A DNA stretch of 64,000 bases from Theristus sp. LFF4_11 (taxonomy: Eukaryota; Nematoda; Chromadorea; Monhysterida; Xyalidae): NCBI GenBank assembly GCA_030248135.1, contig JASANC010002876.1:41277-105276 (forward strand), given 5' to 3'. Position numbers and translations under genes: made by a program. The notes under the pieces were generated by a model. It was not told where the DNA came from. It did not search any database and saw only the letters and a list, made by a program, of their open reading frames with translations. The stretch's first letter is position 1; the number at the start of each line of letters is the position of its first letter. Positions 22,786-34,700 of the stretch are shown piece after piece.

Positions 22786-25700
22786 ATGCGCCCTGAACTG
22801 CCGTCAACGTTTTTGTTGGCGTCTTTGCTGTCGCGGTTCGTTTGCTCGGTGTCTGCTCAGCACAGCAGCAACGTCGTCGGCCCATCCGTGCCCACGAATC
22901 ATGCGCATTCTGAGTTTTACTCAGGTTCGTTGGGTCGAGTGGATAAATTTGGGAAATCGTTTGATGGTGATAAGAGAGACAAACTTTGGATCAAGTACAC
23001 AAAAAACAACTGATGACCAAGATACTGACCAAGTTGCTCACTACCGTGCACGTAGCTTGGTCAGTGGTTTCACGGAGTTGAGATATGCATGGGCTTTTTG
23101 TTGTTTTTTTTGTGTGTATCGCGATCTGTCGTGTCAATCAGGTGTATCCGATTTAACTTTTTGTAACAGCGAGGAGCCTTTTTTTCAGACAGCATTCGAT
23201 GTTACGACGAGAACAACGAGCCTCAGCGGTGCGTGCCCGAGTTCATCAACGCCGCATTCCAGAGGCCCGTGATTGCGACGAACACTTGCGGCGTCACACG
23301 GCCCATCCTCTACTGCGTGCAGACTGGCCACAGTGGTGTGTGACGCTGGAGGCAGCGGCATTTTGCACGCTAATTGAGATCCTTTCATTGTTTTAGGAGC
23401 ATTATACAGCACGAAAGGGTTTCAAGAGTCTATGGTTAATGAATTTCTGCTCAAAAGTCATCAACTTTTTTTTGCACGGAGTTCTGTCGCACACTGATTG
23501 AATGCAACAGCAGTCAGATTGAGACCCCCAAGTTTAAAATTAAAAAAAAACCAAGTGTCACCACACTCACTGGCAGGCATGAAGCGGACCTGCGAGATGT
23601 GCGACAACGCCCAGAATCACCCGCCGTCATTTCTGACCGACCTGAATGTGCCGCCGAACGAGACTTGGTGGCAGTCGGAGACAATGAACGAGGGCATTCA
23701 GTATCCGGTCTCCGTTAATCTGACTTTAAATTTGCGTACGTTTTTCTGATTTGTTTTGCTGATTTAAAAGTTTTTAATTGTTTTGCACTGGTAAGCTGAA
23801 ACCTCGATTGACAAATAATTCTGTTGTGCTTGCAACAACTGCAGAGAAAGCGTTCTCGATCACGTACGTACGATTGAAGTTTCATAGTCCGCGACCGGAG
23901 AGTTTTGCAATTTACAAAAAGACATCCGAAGACGGAGACTGGATCCCGTGGCAATATTACAGGTTCAATAGTTTGTTAGATTATAGTAGGTTCAATAGTT
24001 TGTTAGATTACAGTAGGTTCAAGATTTTGTTAGATTACAGTACGTTCAAGAGTTTGTTAGATTACAGTAGGTTCAAGATTTTGTTAGATTACAGTAGGTT
24101 CAAGATTTTGTTAGATTACAGTACGTTCAAGAGTTTGTTAGATTACAGTAGGTTCAAGATTTTGTTAGATTACAGTAGGTTCAAAAGAGTTTGTTAGATT
24201 ACAGTAGGTTCAAGATTTTGTTAGATTACAGTAGGTTCAAGATTTTGTTAGATTACAGTAGGTTCATGATTTTGTTAGATTACAGTAGGTTCAAGAGTTT
24301 GTCATGTTCATACTTGAGATTTGCATTGTTCAACGATTCTGCAATCCTCATAAATGTTTTTTATATTTTTATGGAGTTGATCATTTCATCATAGCTCCAT
24401 ATTTGACCCTCGCGTTGTTTCGTAGCCACAGCTGACAAACAAATGCGACTGTTTGTTTGCAGCGCGTCTTGCCGCCTGACCTACGACGTGCCCGAGGGTG
24501 CCCCATTGTTCCCTGAGAGGCAGGATGTAGCGCTGTGCACTAAGGATTACTCGGACATCTCGCCCATCTCGGGCGCCGATGTTGTGTTTTCAACGTTGGA
24601 GGGAAGACAGGGCGTGCACAGATACGAAGACAATCCAGTGCTACAGGTGTCGTTTTGCTGTTTTTGGTTGTTTTCGTTGTTATTTAGAAACCTCTAGCTG
24701 ATTGGCTGCATCGAATTGGTGTGCTTGTTGAATCCGTACGCCCTGAATCACTCTCGCAGAATTTTTTTGTCATTGCATCCTTTATTGCACTAGAAACTGC
24801 ACTGCATTTTGAACTGCCTCGAAATTTGCACTGCATTTTGCACTGTCTCGAAAATTGCACTGCATTTTGCACTGAATCGTTAAAAAAATTCCTGCAAACT
24901 GTATGGCGACTTCCGCTCCGCTTACCAAGTTTTTAACTTTTTAAAATTTTTAACTATGCAGTGCAGTTTGCAGTGCAGTACAGGATGCAGTGCAGGGTGC
25001 AAAGAAATTTTCTGCGATCTATTTTTTCCCAAAGTCGTATGACATGGCAGGAGACTTGACAGGATGACCTGAGATATAGTTTTCTTTGGCGAAACTTTCA
25101 AGATTTCTCAGCTGCGCGTGTCTTTGCTTCTCTCAACGGGCGTTTTGTCGTTGAGCTCCGATTGCTCTGCTGCGTAAACAAACCATACTGTACATATGTC
25201 GTTTTTATGCGGCTCTCTTTTGGTAACAGCCTGTCAGATTATAAAAAGTTGACTGGTGTCTGGTCATATCTTTGTGCGCCCATTTACCCCCGTTTGACAA
25301 ATGACACACGTGTGTGCCAGATGCTCAAGTCGTTCTCAACACATTGCTTTTCTGAAAATCGGCGATTTTTGGTGTTTTTGTTGTAAAACGGCTCAAGGCA
25401 AAAACAATTTCGTTCCGCCTTTTGTCACCAGCAAAAGCAGCTTTGAATGATTTCTGTTTTTTTCTTGTTTTTTTCATGTTTTGGGCCGAAAAGCCACTCC
25501 GTTGTGTACAGCGTCTGACTAACGCATTGAGCATGAGAAACCATGTTTTTCAATGTGTATTTTTCTGAAAATTTGATTTATGCGCTTCCAATCAGTTCAC
25601 CATTGTCAGTTGTATTTAAAAAAAAACAGAGCCAGACAGACTTAAAGCAAGTAGAGAGCTGCAAAAGGACGTGTGGCGTATCGTATGCCAATTTACGAAA

Positions 25701-28700
25701 TATGTAAAACGTAAAATGAAATCAGTTGTGTTGTAAGAGAGTAAAATGTTATCCGACACGACCAACAGTTGTAAAATGTTGCTTGAAATTGATACGGCTT
25801 CCTAGAATGAGTCAAACGTTTTGCTATTTTGACCAGGACAAATGGGAGCCGAAATTTTCTCAAGCATACATACACCCAACAAGCGCAAAAGTGCAATGAT
25901 ACGTGGTTGATCGCTGAAAGTGTTATGATAATGTGACAGCTATGAATGAATAGCTACAGTAAGTGGGACTTGTTGGCTGGCACCAGGGCGTTTCCTCCCA
26001 CCCCCAAAATTTTTTGTTGCAATTTCAGGGGCTTAAACCGTGACAGAAGGGGGGTTTTCGGGTACGCTGAGTTCAAAAATCTTATTTACAAGTTTGCCCG
26101 ACGCTTCTACTGTGCCCTAAACGCGTATGCCATGGGGATGAGGAGGGAAAATTCCTTGATAATCAATTTTAAATAAAAAAACGCACCACAAGGAACCTGA
26201 AATCCTGTTACAAATACAAATCGAGGTCGCTGAGTTTGAATATGATGTTTATTTTGCCATACGAAATACTCCGCGCCCTAAAAACGGCTTCTATAGGGAC
26301 GGAAAAAGAAAAAATTGAAAAAATCGGAAACTAGCCAAAAAAAATTAAAAACAAGCCATAAACACAAATCAAGGTCGCTGAGTCCGAATATGACGTTTAT
26401 TTTGCCATACGAATTACTCCGCGCCCTAAAAACAACCTCTATAGGGACGGAAAGGGAAAAAATTGAAAAAATCGGAAACTAGCCAAAAAAATCTGAAAAC
26501 TAAGCCATAAACACAAATCGAGGTCGCTGAGTCCGAATATGACGTTTATTTTGCCATACGAATTACTCCGCGCCCTAAAAACGGTCTCTATAGGGACGGA
26601 AAGGGAAAAAAATTGAAAAATTGGAAACTAGCCAAAAAAATCAGAAAACTAAGCCATAAACACAAATCGAGGTCGCTGAGTCCGAATATAACGTTTATTT
26701 TGACATAAGAATTACTCCGCACTTAAAAAAAGGCCTTTATAGGGACGAAAAGGAAAAAAATTAAAAAAATCGGAAACTAGACAAAAAAATTTTGAAAACT
26801 AAGCCATAAACAGAAATCAAGGTCAAGGTCGCTGAGTCCGAATAGATTTTTCCCTTTCGTCCCTATAAAGGCCGTTTTTAGGGTGCGGAGTAAGTCGTAT
26901 GGCAAAATAAACGTCATATTCGGATTCAAAGACCTCGATTTGTGTTTATGGCTCAGTTTTCAGATTTTTTGTCTAGTTTCCGATTTTTTACATTTTTTTC
27001 CTTTTCGTCCCTATAGAGGCCATTTTTAGGGTGCGGAGTAATTTGTATGTCAAAATAAACGTCATATTCGGACTCAGCGACCTCGATTTGTGTTTATGGC
27101 ATGGTTTCCAGATTTTTTTGACTAGTTTCCGATTTTTTTAATTTTTTCCCTTTTCGTCTCTATAGAGGCTGTTTTCAGGGCGCGGAGTAATTCGTATAAA
27201 AAACTAAACGTCATATTCGGACTCAGCGACCTCGATTCGTGTTTATGGCTTAGTTTTAAAAATTTTTTTGACTACAGTCTATCTCGCTAATATATGCAAC
27301 TCGCTGATTGGTCGGCTCCTCACGCTCCGCACCCCTGGGAACGGGATTCAGAAAATATCATGTTTTTTGTTGTTCAGCGGTTTGTTTTCATTTTTTTCAT
27401 GCCGAAAAAATTCTAAATCAAAAACTACAAAATTCCAAACGTTTGAATTGGTAAAAAATCAGTAAACTGAAGTTTTTTTGGTTGATTGACGGCGACGACG
27501 TCGTCGAGAATTTTTGCTTTCAAACGTACCGCTGGCCGCTGCTGCGTGTTCAAAACAAATTTAAAACAAACAAACAAAATAACAAAACTTGCTTCCAACG
27601 ATTTCGACGGTTTTCATCCCGCTTTTAACAATTGATTCATTGGGTGCGCCATGTCCATTCATTGTTGTTCAAAGATTGTTCACATTGTCAATAAATACTG
27701 TCACCTGCTGCGTTCTTCTTCTCTGTGCTTCGGACACACAGTAGCGGCCAGCGGCGGCACGCTCTTTTCATGCCTAAAGGCAAAAACTAAACCAAAAACC
27801 ATAGACGACGTCGTCGCAGTCAATCAACCAAAAAGACATTTTTTGACATTGTGACCAATGCAAATTTTTGGAATTTGGTAGTTTTTTATTTAGAATGTTT
27901 TTTCGGCATGAAATAAACGAAAACAAACCGTTGAACAATGAAAAACATGATTTTTTCTGAATCCCGTTCCCAAGGGTGCGGAGCGTGAGGAGCCGACCAA
28001 TCAGCGAGTTGCATATATTAGCGAGATAGACAGTTTCCGATTTTTTTAATTTTTTTTCTTTTTCGTCCCTATAGAGGCTATTTTTAGGGTGCGGAGTAAT
28101 TCGAATGTCGAAATAAACGTCATATTCGGACTCAGCGACCTCGATTTGTGTTTATGGCAGTTTCCAGATTTTTTTGACTAGTTTCCGATTTTTTTAATTT
28201 TTTCCCTTTTTGTCCCTATAGAGGCTATTTTTAGGGTGCGGAGTTATTCGTATGTCAAAATAAACATCATATTCGGACTCAGCGACCTCGATTTCTGTTT
28301 ATGGCTTAGTTTTCAAATTTTTTTGACTAGTTTCCGATTTTTAAATTTTTTCTTTTTTCGTCCGTATAGAAACCGTTTTTAGGGTGCGAAATAATTCGTA
28401 TGTCAAAATAAACGTCATATTCGGACTCAGCGATCTTGATTTGTGTTTATGGCTTAGTTTTCAGATTTTTTTTGGCTAGTTTCCTATTTTTTTTATTTTT
28501 TCCCCTTTCCGTCCCTATAGAAGCCGTTTTTAGGGCGCGGAGTAATTCGTATGGCAAAATAAACGTCATATTCGGACTCAGCGACCTTGATTTGTGTTTA
28601 TGGCTTAGTTTTCAAGTTTTTTTGGCTAGTTTTCGATTTTTTCAGTTTTTTCCTTTCCGTTCCTATAAAGGCCGTTTTTAGGGCGCGGAGTATTTTGTAT

Positions 28701-31700
28701 GGCAAAATAAACGTCATATTCGGACTCAGCGACCTTGATTTGTATTTGTAACAGGATTTCAGGTTCCTTGTGGTGCGTTTTTTCATTTAAAATTGATTAT
28801 CAAGGAATTTTCCCTCCTCATCCTCATGGCATACGCGTTTAGGGCACAGTAGAAGCGTCGGGCAAATTTGTAAAAAAGATTTTTGAACTCAGCGTACCCG
28901 AAAACCCCCCTTCTGTCACGGTTTCAGCCCCTGAAATCGCAACAAAAAATTTTGGGGGTGGGAGGAAACGCCCTGGCTGGCACAAATGACTTGCAGGGCA
29001 GGGACGAAAAAATGCAAACTTGTGTGCAGTTAAAGTTGATTGTCGGTATTAGAGTTCGGTTATCTGATCAACCACACCAGCATGCTGCAATCAGTGTGTC
29101 AGAATGTGTTGTCAATGCAAACCAAAACCGAACAACAAACAAAACCCAGCGAAATGTTGCACAACAGAATGTTGCTTGCAGGATTGGGTGACGGCGTCGT
29201 CTATCCGCATCGTGCTGAATCGCTTGAATACATTCGGCGACGAAGTGTTCCGGGACGAAAAGGTGCTCCAGTCGTACTACTACGCCATCTCTGATTTCGC
29301 CGTTGGCGGCAGGTGTGGGCGCAGCGTTTTGCAGATTGATTGCTGCTTGTTTCGACAGAGAGCCATTACTTGAGCGACACATAAAGTCACCGTCTGAAGA
29401 TCATACACTGTTCTAAACACAGTGCTGTTGCACCAGACGCAAACAAGCACAGGCACGGGCACGGGCACCGATTCGAAAACACTGCGACGCGCGCGCCATC
29501 GTGTCGTGCGTGCACATGTTGTTTGTCTCTGCTTGTGCAGCATTATTGCTGGGAGTGCGTTGTCTTCCGACAAAGACTTTATTACATAGCGTGCAAGCAC
29601 TGTTTCTTGCGGTTTCGCCTGGTTAGCGTATACCGCGGGCCCCCAGGCTCGTCAGTACAAGGCCGCGGGCTGCACAGCCCAAAGAAACATGATGACCAGC
29701 GCAGACGGAGGTTATGTCTGGCTGAAACATCAGCGAAACAGCGGATCGCACAAGACAAAACCAGACGCGGGACAGAGTGGTCCACAGCAGTACTGGTGCT
29801 TGTGTTGCTTTATATCGTTTTTCGACTGGCATTACAGCCATAATTTCGTTGCGCTCAGATGCAAATGCAACGGTCATGCGAGCGAGTGCACGCCATCAAC
29901 CGGCGGGCACGGTGAAGAGCTGCTGTTCTGCAACTGCTACCACAACACGCACGGCCGTGACTGCGAACGGTGCAAGCCGTTCTACAACGATCGACCGTGG
30001 GCACCGGCAACCGCTCTCGACGCGAACGAGTGCAAACGTTCGTCTACAGTCCCTCTGGACTTTGCAACATGACGTAGTGACCAACCAATCAGCGCTGAGA
30101 ACTGCTCATGACCAACCAATCAGCGCTGAGAATTGCTCATGACCAACCAATCAGCGCTGAGAACTGCTCATGACCAACCAATCAGCGCTGAGAACTGCTC
30201 ATGACCAACCAATCAGCGCTGAGAACTGCTCATGACCAACCAATCAGCGCTGAGAACTGCTCATGACCAACCAATCAGCTAGCTGCATATATTAGCGAGA
30301 TAGACTGTAGTCGCAGTAATGCCTCAATGAAAGCAACATTGCGTTGTGCTTTTAGTATGGTACATGTGTGCGGATGTGTCCAACTGAAATGACGTCATGA
30401 GCGTTCGGAATCATCCGTTTGTCATGCACAGGCTCTCAGTATTTTTTCGTGAAGGAATCTGCTTTCAAACAAGCAGATTTTCAAACAAACTTTCTGAATC
30501 AAACAAAGTCTGCTTTCACGAGCAAGAAAACAAATGCTAAACTCGGGTCACGGTTGACGCCTCGGACGCCTTTGGGGAACTTTAACAAAACCGCCACTAT
30601 TTGAGTTACTGGGTGTACGATTTCCGTAAACACTGTTGGCAAGTGCATAACTGTTTTCACAGTGCTCCTTCACAACGCACATTGTGTTTTGTTTGTCATT
30701 TTCTCAGAGTGCAACTGCAGCGGTAATGCGGAAGTGTGCGAATTTGACCAAGAGCTGTTCGACGAAACGGGCAGTGGTGGGCGGTGTCTGAATTGCCGTG
30801 GCAATACGCAGGTTGGTGCAAAACGATGTTAGAAAAAATCAAATAAAACACAGATGGTCATCACATCGGTTGCAATCACTTTTTGCTCATAGGGCATCCA
30901 CTGCGAAGAGTGCCTTCCGAATCACTATCGTGTGGAGGGCACCAGTTATTGCTACCCGTGCGACTGCAACCAGGATGGCAGCACATCGTTGCAGGTAGAG
31001 AAACAGTAATTTCCAACTGGTTTTTTATTTGGCAGCAACAGTTGGTTCGAACATGATGTAACTTTTTTAAAAAGCATAATACCGTCTGAATTTCTGTTTT
31101 GTTTCACCGTTTCAGTGCGACGCCGACGGCCAGTGTCCGTGCAAGTCCGGCGTCGGTGGCATGAAGTGTGACACGTGCCTCCCGGGGCACTACGAATTCA
31201 CGGCGAACGGCTGTCGGTGGGTTGCCCGCAATTCTGCCGCACATTCGCATTCAGCTTTTTTGTTGCTTGACTTGCCACACTGACCAGCTTTTTACAAATC
31301 GGCTGATCTTTTTGCACAATCGTTCAGTTCAGTTCAGTTCAGTGTTTCTTTTGCTTTTACCAGGCGAAACACCTCAAGAAACAGTGCTTGCACGTTGTAA
31401 TGCATGGAACGTAATTGGTGCATCGCTTTCGGCATTTTCAAAAAATGCACATCCAAAACTCATAAAATTCACCAACAATTTCAGCGACTGCGGGTGCAAG
31501 GAGGAGGGCAGTCTCGGCGGCGAACGTCGCTGCGACATTGTGACCGGCAAATGTGAATGCAAACAGTTGGTCGAGGGCAAACAGTGCGACGCGTGCATGC
31601 CCGGCCATTACAACCTCGACTACGAGAACGAGTTTGGGTGCACGAAGTGCTTCTGCTATGGACACTTCAAGTCGTGCGACTTGACCGACGGCTACTACGC

Positions 31701-34700
31701 CACGAATATCACTGCCGACTTCTCGCTGAATGGCTCGTTTCAATTTTTTTTCTGTTTTCTTTTCAATAAAGGAAAAAGCAGACATTCTGTGTATCCTGTA
31801 CACCGTGAGCGAGTGACAGGCAAGCGGTTGAGTGTTGGGACTGAAATTCTGCTTGATGATTGATTGATCGTCGACGAATACTTTGTTGAGGTTTAGCTGG
31901 GATGCAGACGATCACAGTTTGAGAATGAGAGAATACTCTTTTTTGAGCATTTGACCCGTTTTACAGAGTCTAGGCAAAAATTGCGAAAAGTTATTGAGGA
32001 TATTTTCAGATAAACTCGGTTGGCAAGCGGTCTCCGAAGGTCGTCAGATGCAGGTGCAACCGAGCGAGGGCAAATACATCGCCGTCTCTGACATCGACGG
32101 ACGACCTGTCTATTTTCTGGCCCCGGAACAATTTTTGGGTAAAACTGGGTCACGTTTTACGTTTTTACAGTCGATAATGCACAGACAATCAGACGATTCG
32201 CTACTCTTGAATTTGGCTCACTCTGGTTCGTCCAGCCAAATCGTCACCAGCTCCAACCATCCTGTTAGATGAAAACGTCAGAATCTCAGCACAAATTGCT
32301 GTAGTTGTGCAGTTTTTTTGTTGACTGCAGTGTAACATTTGGTGTGTTCGCGAGTGTTTAGCGTTTCAAAAAAAACTTACTGTATTTTTTGCAGGCGACC
32401 AACGCGCCTCCTACAACCACTGGCTGGCGTTCACCCTGAAGACGACGGAGCCAGCGCGCGACTACGGCCGCGACATCATCATTGAGTCGGCTGATGGAAA
32501 GGCGATTTCGACGCACGTCTACAACCAGGACAATCGACAGCCGAGCTGGCAGGAACAGGTGCGCTGCTGATTCGCTGCACTCCATCGGAGCCAACCAATG
32601 AACGCGCAGCGCAACGTTTTCGGTGTTTCGTCAGAGTTGTTTTGCAATTGTCTGACGGATTTTCAGACATTCAAATACCGCCTGCACGAAGGTGCACAGT
32701 TCCGGTGGTCGCCGTTGATGACGACGCACGACTTCCTCAGTGTGCTCGCGAACGTCAGCGCCATCAAGATCAGAGGCACTTACACCACCAATGGTATTGG
32801 TTTTGTGAAGTTGACTCTCAAGTCATTATGAGCTGTGGTGGCCAGTAAACACCTTGTAATTGGTGTGCGCTAGTTGGCTGTATGAGCCCGTTTGTTGACA
32901 CAGGGTGTTGTTCACTGGATTGATCAGTGTCGCCTGGATTTCTGTGCGTGCCTCCAATTTCAGACATCGGCTACCTATCGCACGTGTCACTGGAGTCTGC
33001 GAGCACGTCGCCGCCAGACGTTGACAACGCAAAGCAGGTCGGCTGGGTGGAGACGTGCGAGTGTCTCGAGGGACACGTCGGGCAGTTCTGCGAGTCCTGC
33101 GAGCTCGGCTACAAGCGAACGAAGAAACACGGCGGTCCGGCCAGCCGCTGCATCCCGTGCGTTTGCAACGGCCACGGTGACACGTGCGAGCCGGAGTCTG
33201 GTGCGTGCGGGCGGGCTCCAAAGCCATTCGCTTCAAGTGCTCGCTTCGAATTCAGACATTCAGTGCGCTCTTTTCACACTGTTTGCGATCAATAACAAAA
33301 CAGAGAACCGATCTGTTTAGTGCAGAGCGGTTTTAGATCTGTCTGTGTCTGAGCTCTGTTTCATTAGTTTGAATACAAATGTTATTTTTGGTGTGTAAAT
33401 TGATTGACTGTGTTTTGGTGGCCAATGATGGTCAGTTCGTTGATTCGGTTTCACTTATCACTGTTTCGGTTCTCATTCACCAGGCGCTTGCATGTGCGAG
33501 CACAACACCATGGGTGAGCAATGTGAGAAGTGTGCGGACGGATTCTATGGCAACGCTTTGAACGGCACTGAAGACGATTGCAAGGCATGTCCGTGCCCTG
33601 AGAACGTCCGCTGCAGACTACACGAGGATGGAGGCGCTACCTGCGTCCGCTGTCCCGAAGGGTACGCTCGGTGCATGTCAGCAATAGCTCATTCATGAAC
33701 GCATTTACAGTAGGTCTCTTAAAAACAGCGATCATCTTTTTCATCAGCAGAATACGGAGTCCGCGAAAGAATAAAGAACGCAATCGGGCTGGAGGATTTT
33801 TAGCCACAAATCAATGTTTTTTTTGAAGTTTCAATGAAACCCGGATTCCTGTTCATTGTTCTTTAAATGAAAGTTTCGCCTGCTCTGTATTCTACGAAAA
33901 GTCTGAGGTTTGAAGAATCATACTGTACCATTTGTTGGCAATAATGCTCTAATCTGTAATAATGCACTCGATTATAGCACTGTAATGTTGCACATACACA
34001 AACAAGCGCACGCTGTCGCAGCAGCCGGTGTGTCGTCGAGCGCGCGTGTTTGTGTGTTGCATTGCTATTACTGTGTTATAACAGAGGCACTGTCTTGAAA
34101 CTAACACTTTTTTAAAACAGTTAGCAACTATTTAGGCCAATCGTTTTTTTTGGGCCCGTTCTCTGGACTGATATTGTGACTCAATTATTTTTTTTGAACT
34201 ACTGTTTTCACAAAGCATTTGTATCGCGCATTCAGCTACCGTGGGCGCTACTGTAAAGCGTGCAAGAGTGGATTCTATGGCAACCCGGAGGCCGGCGAAG
34301 AGTGCAAACCGTGCGACTGCTCCGGCAACGTGCATCGGAACGATGTGCTGCCATGCTTCATGTAAGGCTGGCGACGTTGTAAACACAGCTGTGCATTTTG
34401 TTGCATGAATTGTGTGTGCTTTTAGAGAGACGGGCGAATGCAGGTCGTGTGGCTTCAACACGGCCGGGTTCCACTGTGAACGCTGCAAGGACGGATACTA
34501 CGGAGATGCTCTGCTCGAGCCGAAGGGAGATTGCGCGCCGTGCAACTGCGACAACCAGGGTAGGCGAATTGGACACAATGAAGACGCGAATTGTCAAAAT
34601 CACATCAGTCAAATAAAAGAAAGCAGTGAAAAATGAAATGCAAAGACAATCAGTTGAATGGACAGAATTGCTGATCAGTCAAAAGAAAACTGCAACAGCA

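Noticed and set aside
23963..24302. Possible CRISPR array
   Set aside because: Units are contiguous with no unique spacers and the DNA is eukaryotic; this is a minisatellite. The same applies to 30062-30309.
29608..29745. Possible tRNA or snRNA gene
   Set aside because: A GGTTAGCG-like box A and a GGCTCGTCA-like box B are too far from consensus and no cloverleaf can be drawn; kept only as a dispersed repeat.
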